Shown here piece by piece: positions 53,383-61,993 of a DNA stretch of 64,000 bases. Every line of letters begins with the position of its first letter. Position 1 is the first letter of the stretch. Source of the stretch: Paenibacillus catalpae. GTDB taxonomy: Bacteria; Bacillota; Bacilli; Paenibacillales; Paenibacillaceae. The stretch covers positions 507,888-571,887 of the forward strand of contig NZ_FOMT01000006.1 in the NCBI RefSeq assembly GCF_900112695.1. Reading direction: 5' to 3'. A model generated the notes under the pieces. It saw only the letters and a program-made list of their open reading frames with translations. It did not search any database and was not told the origin of the DNA. The translations under genes and the position numbers were made by a program.

Positions 53383-54342
53383 GTGGCATTGCGCGTAACG
53401 CAAACAATGATGTCTTCTCAAATGCTTAGCAACATTACAAACAACATGAACAGTATGAATAAGCTGCAAAACCAACTTTCTACCGGGAAAGCAATCAATA
53501 AGCCTTCAGATGATCCAGTTGGTATTACTTTTGCTTTGCGGTATCGCGGTGAGATTGCTTCTAATGATCAATATACAGATAACGCAGATGCGGCTTTGTC
53601 ATCATTGGAATATATGGATACTACCATTGGTCAGGCAACGGATATCGTTCAACGGTTTCGTGAATTGATCGTTAAAGGCGCAAATGGTACGCTCGAACAA
53701 ACAAGTCTCACAGCTATTCAGACAGAGGTTTCGCAGTTGTACAATCAAATGGTTGAAATCGGAAACAGCCAGTTTAACGGAAAACAGATGTTTAATGGCG
53801 AACAGACAAGTGTTAAACCATATTCTACAATCGGATTGGATCAGGTGACTGATCCCTTGGCTGATCCTCCTCAACTAAAAGCATTCAGCAGCCAGACCGA
53901 TACCGGAAGCATCAATTATGAGCTGTCACCGGGCATGACAATGGAAGTAAACATTACCGGAAATGATGTTTTTGGAGACCCGGTTAGTAATGAGTCCGAT
54001 ACAACAAGTGATAACTTGTTCCAGCTTATGCATCGTGCCTATGATATGTTGGGTTCAGGTGATCAGGAAGGGTTAACAAGTCTGCTCGGTCAGATTGATA
54101 CGCGAATGAACACCATGCTGACGGCAAGAGCTCAGATTGGCGCGCGTGTTAACCGTGTGGAAATTGTACAAGGCAGACTGTCGGATGTGGATGTTAATCT
54201 CCAGCAGATGCAGCAAAAAGTAGAAGATGTCGATATGGCACAAGCTATTACAAATATCACCACCTTGGAGAACGTTTATCAAGCGTCATTATCCGCAGGT
54301 GCTAAAATCATTCAGCCTAGCCTTGTAGACTTCTTGAGATAG
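53383..54342 (+). CDS. flgL: Flagellar hook-associated protein FlgL (HAP3)
   Basis: 319 aa, GTG start after AGCCGGAGG. Flagellin-like ends: MALRVTQTMMSSQMLSNITNNMNSMNKLQNQLSTGKAINKPSDDPVG and VEDVDMAQAITNITTLENVYQASLSAGAKIIQPSLVDFLR. It caps the FlgK ring and starts the filament. Confidence 0.95.
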   Translation: MALRVTQTMMSSQMLSNITNNMNSMNKLQNQLSTGKAINKPSDDPVGITFALRYRGEIASNDQYTDNADAALSSLEYMDTTIGQATDIVQRFRELIVKGANGTLEQTSLTAIQTEVSQLYNQMVEIGNSQFNGKQMFNGEQTSVKPYSTIGLDQVTDPLADPPQLKAFSSQTDTGSINYELSPGMTMEVNITGNDVFGDPVSNESDTTSDNLFQLMHRAYDMLGSGDQEGLTSLLGQIDTRMNTMLTARAQIGARVNRVEIVQGRLSDVDVNLQQMQQKVEDVDMAQAITNITTLENVYQASLSAGAKIIQPSLVDFLR

Positions 54343-54353
54343 GAAGGGTTCTA

Positions 54354-54923
54354 ATGGCGATTGGTCAGATTCAAATTCATCAGCAGCCAGCCTTAATAGG
54401 GATCCAGGTAAGACCTGCGGAGCAACGTATTGAGCAGCCGCAGGCTTCCGTCGATATGCGGCAGATTCCAGCGAAGCTGTCTATTGAGCAGCCTATGGGT
54501 GTTCTGGAAGTTAATCAGGATAGGGCATGGGATGCATTAGGATTAGCTAACAACCTGGAAGTATCGAGTAGAATTTATTCGCAAGCCAAAGAAATTGCGC
54601 TTCAGGGTGTAGCCCGTCGGATGGAAGAAGGGCGGCAGCTGGCGGATCTTGCACATGTAAAGAATAATCCAGTCGCAAGCCTGTCGAAAGACTGGCAGAT
54701 CGAAGGGCCGTCGATGCCCGTTACAGGGCCGGCTTCTATTGATAATGTAGATGTATCTTTTACACCGGGCAAAGTACAGATATCCGTTGAGCAGGGCGGT
54801 GTTGACTTGAATGTCACACCTAATCGTCCTATTCATGAATATACGCCGGGCAAAGCAGAAATCTACATGCGTCAATATGCATCCGTGCAGATTACACCGC
54901 CAAGCATAGATACCTTTCTGTAG
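54354..54923 (+). CDS. DUF6470 (YviE-like) flagellar-locus protein
   Basis: 189 aa, 11 nt after flgL. Repeating IQIHQQPALIGIQ, IEQPQASVDMR, GKVQISVEQG and GKAEIYMRQYASVQI segments suggest a beta-rich protein with internal repeats. The place between flgL and fliW is that of B. subtilis yviE. Function unknown. Confidence 0.85.
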   Translation: MAIGQIQIHQQPALIGIQVRPAEQRIEQPQASVDMRQIPAKLSIEQPMGVLEVNQDRAWDALGLANNLEVSSRIYSQAKEIALQGVARRMEEGRQLADLAHVKNNPVASLSKDWQIEGPSMPVTGPASIDNVDVSFTPGKVQISVEQGGVDLNVTPNRPIHEYTPGKAEIYMRQYASVQITPPSIDTFL

Positions 54924-54959
54924 CGGTGATTTTACAAGTCTCATAGAATTAGGTTTAAT

Positions 54960-55017
54960 AAACTATAGGCCTTCAACGTATATGCCTTATATACGAGGTC
55001 TGTAGTTTTCTTTTTTA
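54960..55017 (+). terminator. Terminator between the yviE-like gene and fliW
   Basis: AAACTA-AGGCCT and AGGTCT-TAGTTT form the outer stem, with GTATA/TATAC inside, followed by TTCTTTTTT. Confidence 0.75.
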
Positions 55018-55042
55018 TCTTGTAGACGAAGAGGGGATTCGA

Positions 55043-55423
55043 TTGACTACATACCAGTTTGATAACGGAATACCGGGCTTTGAACACCTGCAACAATTTA
55101 CATTGTCTGAAGTAGAGGGAGAATTACCGGTAAGGCTGATGCAATCCGTTGAGGATGAGAATATCACGTTTCTTATTGCCAACCCCTTTTTCTTTTATAA
55201 TGAATATGAATGGGATTTACCGGAGTCGGTCATACAAGAATTAAGCCTAACCGACGAAAAGGATGTAGAGGTCTGGTCGATCATTACGTTAAATCCGGAT
55301 CCTATGAAATCGACGATAAACCTACTTGCGCCGATCGTTCTGAACAAGTCAACAAATCGCGGCAAGCAGCACATCATTCATGACCATGCCTTTAGTTCAA
55401 GAGCCCCTTTATATCAAGCCTAA
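55043..55423 (+). CDS. fliW: Flagellar assembly factor FliW, short N-terminus
   Basis: 126 aa from TTG 55043 (AGAGGGG upstream). FliW binds both flagellin and CsrA, so free flagellin releases FliW to block CsrA. The core FDNGIPGFEHLQQF … FLIANPFFFYNEYEWDLPES … NLLAPIVLNKSTNRGKQ is clear. About 15-17 residues present at the start of typical FliW (the first beta strands) are missing, and an in-frame stop just upstream rules out a longer reading. It may be a natural short form; see findings. Confidence 0.9.
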   Translation: MTTYQFDNGIPGFEHLQQFTLSEVEGELPVRLMQSVEDENITFLIANPFFFYNEYEWDLPESVIQELSLTDEKDVEVWSIITLNPDPMKSTINLLAPIVLNKSTNRGKQHIIHDHAFSSRAPLYQA

Positions 55424-55434
55424 GGAGGAACGAC

Positions 55435-55671
55435 ATGCTTGTATTATCCCGAAAGATAGATGAGTCGATTATGATCGGTGGAAATATTGAAGTCGTTGTG
55501 CTTGGTGTCGAAGGTGACAATGTGAAAATTGGCATCCGAGCTCCTAAGGATATAGAAATATTACGCAAAGAGCTCTATGCCAATATACAATCTTCTAACC
55601 GTGAAGCGGTGAGCAGCCTGCAGTCTTTAAATGATGTAGTCCAGCTGCTTAAACAGAATCGAAACAAATAA
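55435..55671 (+). CDS. csrA: Carbon storage/translation regulator CsrA
   Basis: 78-aa RNA-binding dimer: MLVLSRKIDESIMIGGNIEVVVLGVEGDNVKIGIRAPKDIEILRKE is a near-standard CsrA core, with a longer helical tail. In B. subtilis it blocks hag translation by covering the ribosome-binding site and is counteracted by FliW, encoded just upstream. TAAGGAGGAACG precedes the ATG. Confidence 0.97.
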   Translation: MLVLSRKIDESIMIGGNIEVVVLGVEGDNVKIGIRAPKDIEILRKELYANIQSSNREAVSSLQSLNDVVQLLKQNRNK

Positions 55672-55703
55672 AATTAAAAATAGAAATTTTTGTTTTTCCT
55701 CTA

Positions 55704-55729
55704 TAAAATTCCTCGAATGCTGTCGATAT
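55704..55729 (+). promoter_or_regulatory. SigD promoter of hag
   Basis: TAAA at 55704-55707, 14 nt, GTCGATAT at 55722-55729, one base from the SigD -10 consensus. The hag start is 93 nt downstream. Confidence 0.8.
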
Positions 55730-55775
55730 AATTAATAAGCGCGGGGGAGGGGCGGCCGACCCTTTCACCGTAAGC

Positions 55776-55814
55776 TTCCGCAAGGATGCGGAACTAACAG
55801 ACATTCAGGGAGGA
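55776..55814 (+). promoter_or_regulatory. Two CsrA-binding sites in the hag leader
   Basis: Site 1 is the hairpin TTCCGC-AAGGAT-GCGGAA (55776-55793) with GGA in the loop, the standard CsrA target. Site 2 is the GGGAGGA ribosome-binding site (55808-55814). The two-site layout matches that described for B. subtilis hag. Confidence 0.8.
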
Positions 55815-55821
55815 AATAACA

Positions 55822-57555
55822 ATGCGTATTAATCACAACATTGCAGCTCTTAACACTTTGAGCTCGCTGAACAGCGCTTCTGCAGCACAAAGCAAATCCA
55901 TGGAAAAACTGTCTTCCGGTCTTCGTATCAACCGTGCAGGTGACGATGCAGCTGGTCTGGCAATTTCCGAAAAAATGCGTGGCCAAATCCGCGGTCTGGA
56001 CATGGCTGCTAAAAACGGTCAAGACGGTATCTCTTTGATCCAAACGGCTGAGGGCGCTTTGAACGAAACTCATAGCATCCTGCAACGTATGCGCGAGCTG
56101 GCTACACAATCCGCGAACGGTACGAATACGGATACTGACCGCTCGGCTCTGCAAGACGAAATGAACCAATTGACTTCCGAAATCAACCGTATCGGCAATA
56201 CAACTGAGTTCAATACTCAAAAATTGCTGAATGGCGGTATCGCTTCGAACGATGGTTCGAAAATTACTCAAGCTAAGAGCGCTGAAATTGTTGGTGCTAC
56301 TACTTTCGCTGGTAATGCTGATGTTACGGGACTTACTTCTGCAACAATTAAAGTTGATGGTACTACATTTGATATTACATCTGTACTCGATAAAGATTTC
56401 AGCGTAGCTGGCCCCCCTGCTACAGCTATCACTAAAGATCAATTAATCGACCAATTGAAAAATGTAACTGCTGGCGGAGTTAAATTGTCTGATCTCGTTG
56501 ACATTAAAGACAACGGTACAGCACTTACTTTCACAGCTAAATCTAAAGGCGATACAAGCAGCATTACTATTACTGCAGATGACGACGATGCAGCTGTAAT
56601 GTTAGGTTTCGCTAACGCAGCAGCGACTGGTACGGAAGTTAAAGGTACACCAACAACTGTTGAGCGTCATGGTCTTGAAGGTTCCACAGCTGTAGACGGC
56701 ACAGATGTTACAATTGCCGCTAATTCCACATTTAAGGTTACTGTTGGTACGGATAGCGCGGTTGAAATTAATCTGGGACCTAACGCTAAAACTTACGACA
56801 CTAGTAACACTGACGCTAATATTGCAAAAGCAGCGACAGCTGATCTGGTAAAAGATCTGAACGCAGCATTGCAAAAAGCTGGCCTTGATGGCAAAGTAAC
56901 GGCTTCTGTTTCGGATGATAATAAAATTCAGTTTATTTCCGAAAATGGAAAAGATATTAAACTCGAAAATGGAACTGGTGCTCCTCTAACTGCTGTTGGA
57001 TTCACAGGTACTTCAGGTACACCTGGTGACCTTGAAGCTGTTGGTAACATCGAACAAGTAGTTGGACCTGGCGCTCAAGGCTCTGGCTTCTCCACTAAAT
57101 TCCAGATCGGTGCAAACTCCGGCCAATCGATGTCCTTGACAATCGCTGACATGCGTTCCGCTGCACTCGGTATCACTGGTAACGCTGGTCAAGCTGGCTT
57201 CACTACTGCTAACTCCGTTACTAACGGAACTAACGACGTGAAATCCGAAGCTGCTCTTAATATCTCGACCAAAGAAGGCGCTTCTTCCGCAATTAAAGTT
57301 TTGGACTCGGCTATTAGCTCCGTATCCGGCGAACGTTCCAAACTTGGTGCTGTTCAAAACCGTCTGGAGCACACGATCAACAACCTGGGTACAGCTTCCG
57401 AGAACCTGACTGCTGCCGAATCCCGTATCCGTGACGTTGACATGGCGAAAGAAATGATGGAGCAAACGAAGAACTCGATCCTTGCACAAGCTGCTCAAGC
57501 TATGCTTGCTCAAGCGAACCAACAGCCGCAAGGCGTACTTCAACTTCTCCGTTAA
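55822..57555 (+). CDS. hag: Flagellin
   Basis: 577 aa, larger than B. subtilis Hag (304). Conserved D0/D1 ends: MRINHNIAALNTLSSLNSA … GLRINRAGDDAAGLAISEKMRGQIRGLDMA at the start, and ISSVSGERSKLGAVQNRLEHTINNL … LAQANQQPQGVLQLL at the end. The central about 280 residues (from about 140 to 420) form an expanded surface domain, Thr/Ala/Asp-rich. Codon use shifts there: conserved ends use the restricted high-expression set, the centre is more AT-rich and mixed. SigD promoter and CsrA sites lie upstream, a strong terminator downstream. Confidence 0.97.
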   Translation: MRINHNIAALNTLSSLNSASAAQSKSMEKLSSGLRINRAGDDAAGLAISEKMRGQIRGLDMAAKNGQDGISLIQTAEGALNETHSILQRMRELATQSANGTNTDTDRSALQDEMNQLTSEINRIGNTTEFNTQKLLNGGIASNDGSKITQAKSAEIVGATTFAGNADVTGLTSATIKVDGTTFDITSVLDKDFSVAGPPATAITKDQLIDQLKNVTAGGVKLSDLVDIKDNGTALTFTAKSKGDTSSITITADDDDAAVMLGFANAAATGTEVKGTPTTVERHGLEGSTAVDGTDVTIAANSTFKVTVGTDSAVEINLGPNAKTYDTSNTDANIAKAATADLVKDLNAALQKAGLDGKVTASVSDDNKIQFISENGKDIKLENGTGAPLTAVGFTGTSGTPGDLEAVGNIEQVVGPGAQGSGFSTKFQIGANSGQSMSLTIADMRSAALGITGNAGQAGFTTANSVTNGTNDVKSEAALNISTKEGASSAIKVLDSAISSVSGERSKLGAVQNRLEHTINNLGTASENLTAAESRIRDVDMAKEMMEQTKNSILAQAAQAMLAQANQQPQGVLQLLR

Positions 57556-57576
57556 TTTTTAACCATTACGGAATAA

Positions 57577-57609
57577 AGAGAGACCTTAGGCGACTAAGGT
57601 CTCTTTTTT
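57577..57609 (+). terminator. Strong terminator after hag
   Basis: AGAGACCTTAG and CTAAGGTCTCT around GCGA, then TTTTT. Confidence 0.95.
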
Positions 57610-57637
57610 AATAGGGTTTACTTGCAATGTACCTATA

Positions 57638-57663
57638 ATAATCGCTTTTTAATATGCCGATAT
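57638..57663 (+). promoter_or_regulatory. SigD promoter of flaG-fliD-fliS-fliT
   Basis: A perfect SigD -10 GCCGATAT at 57656-57663 with an imperfect -35 (ATAA at 57638-57641) 14 nt upstream; flaG starts 37 nt later. Confidence 0.65.
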
Positions 57664-57699
57664 AATAGGTAACATCAATCTGGCAGGAGGAAAATTCGG

Positions 57700-58125
57700 A
57701 TGAGTTCAAATCTATCTATCTCAGGATCGAATTTTCCATCGGAACGAATTTCGGCATCCGAAGCACCAAAGAGTATTCCTAGCAAAGAAGCGTATGCGGA
57801 AACTTCGGTACAGATGGAAGCGGCTGTTCAAGGAACACGTACCTATACAAGCTTTGAAGATGTGAAACTGGCTGAGATGCAAGGCGAGAAGATCAGCGTT
57901 GGAGAGCAGCAGTTATTCAAAAATATCGAGCAGGCTGTTAAAGCTATGCGGGGAAGACCAACAGAACTGCAGTTTGATGTGCATAAGCAAACCCATCTTG
58001 TTGCGGTGAAGGTCAAGGACAAGGAAACGGGGGAAGTATTGCGCGAAATCCCTCCAGAGAAGTCGCTTGATTTTATTGCAAAGCTATGGGAAATGGCAGG
58101 TTTAATTGTTGACGAGAAAAGGTAA
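57700..58125 (+). CDS. flaG: FlaG family flagellar protein
   Basis: 141 aa: a disordered N-terminal half and the FlaG domain at the C-terminus (LQFDVHKQTHLVAVKVKDKETGEVLREIPPEKSLDFIAKLWEMAGLIVDEKR). It corresponds to B. subtilis yvyC. In other bacteria FlaG affects filament length. GCAGGAGG lies about 10 nt before the ATG. Confidence 0.93.
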   Translation: MSSNLSISGSNFPSERISASEAPKSIPSKEAYAETSVQMEAAVQGTRTYTSFEDVKLAEMQGEKISVGEQQLFKNIEQAVKAMRGRPTELQFDVHKQTHLVAVKVKDKETGEVLREIPPEKSLDFIAKLWEMAGLIVDEKR

Positions 58126-58143
58126 TGATCAGGAGGGATTAAA

Positions 58144-59925
58144 GTGACTTTACGTGTAACCGGTTTAGCATCTGGCATGGACTATGAAAGCATGATTAAA
58201 CAGATCATGGATGCCCAGCGTGTGCCACTTGATAAGCTCAACCAGAAGAAACAGATTAACCAGTGGAAGCAAGATGATTATCGGACGCTGAACAACAAGA
58301 TACTGGATTTCAAAAATGCTGCATTCGACATGAAGCTGCAATCCGGTTACTTAACGAAAACGGCATCCTCTTCTAATACGAGTGTAGCAACGGTAACAGG
58401 CTCAGCAACGGCGATCGAAGGGTCGTACACTTTGCAAGTTCAGCAGTTGGCAAAGGCAGCGTCATTGAAAAGCGGAACTTTATCAGGAGCTGCAATTGGT
58501 AAGGATACGACGATAACCGTCAATGGCGTAAATATTGAGCTTAAGAGCTCAGATACTTACCAGGATCTTGCCAATAAGATCAATGCGGAATCTGTAAAAA
58601 CAGGGGTAAAAGTAGCTTACGACTCTACCCTGAAAACAATGTTCTTCTCATCTACTAAAACAGGCACAAGTGCAGATATTGATCTGAGAGGTGCGGATAT
58701 TGGACAGATCTTAAACCTCTCTACATCAACAACAGCTGCAACCACGACAGGCAATGTTAAGCTGGCATCTGATACTTCATTAGCTTCCTTAGCAGGTAAA
58801 TCCATTTCTCTTACAATTAGTGGTCAAGAATATAAGTTTGATATTACCGCCACAACAAAAGTTGGAGATTTGGTTGCGAAGATGAATGATTCGCTGAAGA
58901 ATACCGGAGTCTCGGTATCCTTGAATAAGGATGGCTACCTGGCGATTGACAACCCGGATAAAAGCAAAGCAATTGATTTCAATACGGGTTCTGCTACAGA
59001 AGTATTGGATGCTTTGGGGTTGACTGGTGCTACGCCTGTAGATGCTGGGCCATCCATTTATAAAGCAGGCCAGAACGCTAAAGTATTGTTTAATGGCGTA
59101 GCCGGTGAATACGATTCAAACACCTTTACAATAGCTGGCCTTAGCATTACAGCAAAGGCGGAAGGCGCCGATGTAACAAACGTTAATGTTACGCAGGACA
59201 CGGATTCCGTCTTTAACAAGATTAAAACTTTCGTGGATAAGTACAACGAGCTGATCAGTTCCATTAACTCGGAGCTAACTGAGGAGAAATACCGCAATTT
59301 TGCTCCGCTGACCGACGCTCAGAAGAAAGAAATGACTGACGATCAGATTAAGCAATGGGAAGATAAAGCAAAGAGCGGTATGCTTGCGAATGATTCCATT
59401 CTGAGCAGCAGCTTGTATAAAATGAGAGATGCCTTGTCTTCATCCGTTAGTGGTCTAGCTTCCGGAACATTAAAAAGCTTATCCGATATCGGGATATCCA
59501 GCTCTTTAATTAGTGGTACATCGATTAGCGGCAGCTATATGGACAAAGGTAAGCTTTATATCGATGAAACCAAACTCAAACAGATGCTTTCCGAGAAACC
59601 GGATGAAGTGATGTCTTTATTTACGACTGACGATAAAGATGATAAGACCCCTGCAGGGGATGGGATTGCTACTCGTTTGTATAATCAGGCAAGTGCGATT
59701 TTCAGCCAGATCGTTGAAAAAGCAGGAGCGACCACATCCGTTAAAAATACTTATTTACTGGGTAAAGAGTCACTCGACTTAGACAAGCAGATCTCAACTC
59801 TACAAACCCGGTTGGCTGACATGGAAGACCGTTATTATGCTCAGTTTACTCAGATGGAAAAATACATCAGTCAGATGAACTCTCGGAGCACGAGCCTGGC
59901 ATCGCTGCTTAATTCAGGAGGCTAA
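58144..59925 (+). CDS. fliD: Flagellar filament cap protein FliD (HAP2)
   Basis: 593 aa, GTG start after AGGAGGG. Cap protein that folds flagellin at the filament tip. N-terminal LRVTGLASGMDYESMIKQIMDAQRVPLDKL and C-terminal coiled segment (LDKQISTLQTRLADMEDRYYAQFTQMEKYISQMNS) are typical; the centre is an enlarged variable region (B. subtilis FliD is about 498 aa), in line with the enlarged flagellin. Confidence 0.95.
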   Translation: MTLRVTGLASGMDYESMIKQIMDAQRVPLDKLNQKKQINQWKQDDYRTLNNKILDFKNAAFDMKLQSGYLTKTASSSNTSVATVTGSATAIEGSYTLQVQQLAKAASLKSGTLSGAAIGKDTTITVNGVNIELKSSDTYQDLANKINAESVKTGVKVAYDSTLKTMFFSSTKTGTSADIDLRGADIGQILNLSTSTTAATTTGNVKLASDTSLASLAGKSISLTISGQEYKFDITATTKVGDLVAKMNDSLKNTGVSVSLNKDGYLAIDNPDKSKAIDFNTGSATEVLDALGLTGATPVDAGPSIYKAGQNAKVLFNGVAGEYDSNTFTIAGLSITAKAEGADVTNVNVTQDTDSVFNKIKTFVDKYNELISSINSELTEEKYRNFAPLTDAQKKEMTDDQIKQWEDKAKSGMLANDSILSSSLYKMRDALSSSVSGLASGTLKSLSDIGISSSLISGTSISGSYMDKGKLYIDETKLKQMLSEKPDEVMSLFTTDDKDDKTPAGDGIATRLYNQASAIFSQIVEKAGATTSVKNTYLLGKESLDLDKQISTLQTRLADMEDRYYAQFTQMEKYISQMNSRSTSLASLLNSGG

Positions 59926-59928
59926 ACT

Positions 59929-60354
59929 ATGCAATACCAACCGCGCAATCCATACATGCAGACCTCGGTTCAAACGGCTAATCCGGCTGCTTTGCTTATT
60001 ATGCTTTATGACGGGGCGATTCGCTTCTGCCGTCAAGGCATTGAGGCGATTAAAGAGCAGCGGAATGCGGATGCACATACGAGTCTGATGAAGACACAGG
60101 ATATTATTAGCGAGTTCATTATTACGCTGGATCGCTCGAACCCGGTATCGGAAAGCCTGCTGCTGCTTTACGATTACTTCAAACAACGGCTTATCGAAGC
60201 GAATACCCAGAAGAACGCCGAACCGGCCGAGGAAGTGCTTGAGCACTTGCTTGATCTGAAGGCAACATGGGTGGAAGCGGCCAAACAAGTCAATCAGATG
60301 GCGGGACAAGCTAATGGAAGCTCTTTTACAGCGACTCATTCAACTGTCGTCTAA
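59929..60354 (+). CDS. fliS: Flagellar export chaperone FliS
   Basis: 141-aa helical chaperone that binds the flagellin C-terminus before export. Motif NPYMQTSVQTANPAALLIMLYDGAIRFCRQG is characteristic. It starts 3 nt after fliD, with AGGAGG inside the fliD end. Its last 41 nt overlap fliT. Confidence 0.95.
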   Translation: MQYQPRNPYMQTSVQTANPAALLIMLYDGAIRFCRQGIEAIKEQRNADAHTSLMKTQDIISEFIITLDRSNPVSESLLLLYDYFKQRLIEANTQKNAEPAEEVLEHLLDLKATWVEAAKQVNQMAGQANGSSFTATHSTVV

Positions 60355-60652
60355 TTTGGTTGAGCGGTTGGACAATGCCGACCTGGAGCAGTTCGACGAA
60401 TATATGCGGCAGCGAGAAGAACTGTTCAAGGAACTGGAACAAATGGAACTTCCTATGGAGCAAATGGCCGTGCTGCGCCTGGAAGCGGACCGTTTAATTT
60501 CCATGGAGTCCGTCATCGTTGCTAGAATGGTTACTCTCCGTGACGAGGCGAGGCAGCAATGGGATAAAATCCAGCAGGGGCGCCGTTCTCAGGCAAGATA
60601 TGACTCGGCATACGGCGGCGGAGACAGCCTCTTTTTTGATGCTAAAAGGTAG
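60314..60652 (+). CDS. fliT: FliT-like flagellar protein
   Basis: 112-aa helical, acidic protein overlapping fliS by 41 nt, in the position of B. subtilis fliT. The family is poorly conserved; assignment rests mostly on position and helical make-up. It probably acts as a chaperone of FliD. Confidence 0.8.
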   Translation: MEALLQRLIQLSSNLVERLDNADLEQFDEYMRQREELFKELEQMELPMEQMAVLRLEADRLISMESVIVARMVTLRDEARQQWDKIQQGRRSQARYDSAYGGGDSLFFDAKR

Positions 60653-60697
60653 TTTTTGAGGCGATTTAAAAATTATGAATTCGCTTACATGGAAATA

Positions 60698-60727
60698 TTG
60701 ACAATAGTGTGTCAATGATGGTATATT
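60698..60727 (+). promoter_or_regulatory. SigA promoter with internal palindrome, before the cold-shock gene
   Basis: TTGACA at 60698-60703, 18 nt, TATATT at 60722-60727. TTGACA and TGTCAA (60710-60715) form a 6-6-6 inverted repeat over the -35, a possible operator. Confidence 0.65.
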
Positions 60728-60793
60728 CGACTTGTGGGCCATAACATATCTTAGACGCCTCACAGTATTTGAAGATGAAGGGACTGTTTATGT

Positions 60794-60991
60794 ATGCAAG
60801 GTAAAGTTAAATGGTTTAACGCAGAGAAGGGTTACGGATTTATTGAGACTGAACAAGGCGGCGACGTATTCGTTCATTTCTCCGCAATCCAAGCCGAAGG
60901 CTTCAAAACTCTCGAAGAAGGCCAAGCGGTCGAATTCGACATCGTAGAAGGCGCTCGCGGTCCACAAGCTGCAAACGTAGTCAAACTGTAA
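60794..60991 (+). CDS. Cold-shock protein (CspA/CspB family)
   Basis: 65-aa single OB-fold RNA chaperone: MQGKVKWFNAEKGYGFIETEQGGDVFVHFSAIQ contains RNP1 (KGYGFI) and RNP2 (VFVHF). Leader of about 60 nt from the promoter, with GAAGGGAC as ribosome-binding site. Monocistronic, followed by a terminator. Confidence 0.96.
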   Translation: MQGKVKWFNAEKGYGFIETEQGGDVFVHFSAIQAEGFKTLEEGQAVEFDIVEGARGPQAANVVKL

Positions 60992-61048
60992 TCATCTAGG
61001 CTGACTCATCAGCCACATTATATGGTTCGATTGACAAGTGCCTATTCT

Positions 61049-61080
61049 AAGCTCCGGGAAACCGGGGCTTTTCATTTTTT
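61049..61080 (+). terminator. Terminator after the cold-shock gene
   Basis: AAGCTCCGG and CCGGGGCTT around GAAA, then TTCATTTTTT. Confidence 0.85.
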
Positions 61081-61195
61081 TATCCCCTTTTCATCCATAC
61101 TGTCACACAGCTAGTCCCCTTATTAATGAAGAAAAAATTTCAGGCAGATCCTTCGAAAATATTATCTGAAAATTCACAATAAATAAAAAACTATT

Positions 61196-61224
61196 TTGAA
61201 TTAGGTTCCTGCATATGTTATAAT
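61196..61224 (+). promoter_or_regulatory. SigA-type promoter of hpf
   Basis: TTGAAT at 61196-61201, 17 nt, TATAAT at 61219-61224, 27 nt before the hpf start. In B. subtilis the same gene also responds to SigB and SigH; no such site is obvious here. Confidence 0.7.
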
Positions 61225-61250
61225 AAGAGTACGTAAAGGAGGAATGCCCC

Positions 61251-61799
61251 ATGAAATACATCATTCGAGGTCATCGTTTTCAAGTGACAGAAGCTTTACG
61301 AGAGTATGCTGTGAAGAAGATCAGTCGACTGGAAAAGTATTTTGAAGCACCTGCCTCCGAAACAACCGTTACGATGTCTGTAACCAAAGGCAAACACGCT
61401 GTGGAAGTCACAATCCCGCTGGTTGGCGTTATGCTGAGGGCGGAAGACAAGAGCGAGGATATGTATTCCTCAATTGATGTCGTGGTGGACAAACTGGAAC
61501 GTCAAATTCGCAAACATAAGACCAAAATCAACCGAAAGTTCCGTCATGAGAGCGGTGTCAAATCGCTGTTTAAGGAAGGGGCCGGTCAAACAGCCGTATC
61601 CGTTATGGATGAGGAAGATGAACTTGAGCTCGTCCGGACGAAGCGCTTCATGCTGAAGCCGATGGACGTTGAGGAAGCGATTTTGCAAATGAACATGGTT
61701 GGACATAACTTCTTCGTATTTTCCAATGTCGATAATAAGGAAGTGAACGTTGTCTACAAACGCAGCGACGGGAAGTATGGGCTGATCGAGCAAGTATAA
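61251..61799 (+). CDS. hpf: Ribosome hibernation promoting factor, long form
   Basis: 182 aa. An N-terminal S30AE domain (IIRGHRFQVTEALREYAVKKISRLEKYF) binds the decoding site; a C-terminal domain (about residues 125-180, VRTKRFMLKPMDVEEAILQMNMVGHNFFVFSN) dimerises to link ribosomes as 100S. Long form as in Gram-positives, corresponding to yvyD. AAAGGAGGA precedes the ATG. secA follows as in B. subtilis. Confidence 0.97.
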   Translation: MKYIIRGHRFQVTEALREYAVKKISRLEKYFEAPASETTVTMSVTKGKHAVEVTIPLVGVMLRAEDKSEDMYSSIDVVVDKLERQIRKHKTKINRKFRHESGVKSLFKEGAGQTAVSVMDEEDELELVRTKRFMLKPMDVEEAILQMNMVGHNFFVFSNVDNKEVNVVYKRSDGKYGLIEQV

Positions 61800-61851
61800 T
61801 TCTGAAACCGGCCATAATAACTACACTTATACTTATAAAATTGAGAGCGAC

Positions 61852-61884
61852 GGCCTTTTCTCCGAACGGGGAAGAGGCCTTTTA
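61852..61884 (+). terminator. Terminator between hpf and secA
   Basis: GGCCTTTTCTCC and GGGGAAGAGGCC around GAAC, then TTTTAT. Confidence 0.85.
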
Positions 61885-61993
61885 TATGAAAGTATACATG
61901 CTTATTGCTGGAAATGAACGCGATGCGTTGCGAGCGTCACTACAAACTGTTACAATTTAAGGCAAACAGGCGTATTTATGAAAGGGGAAGACC

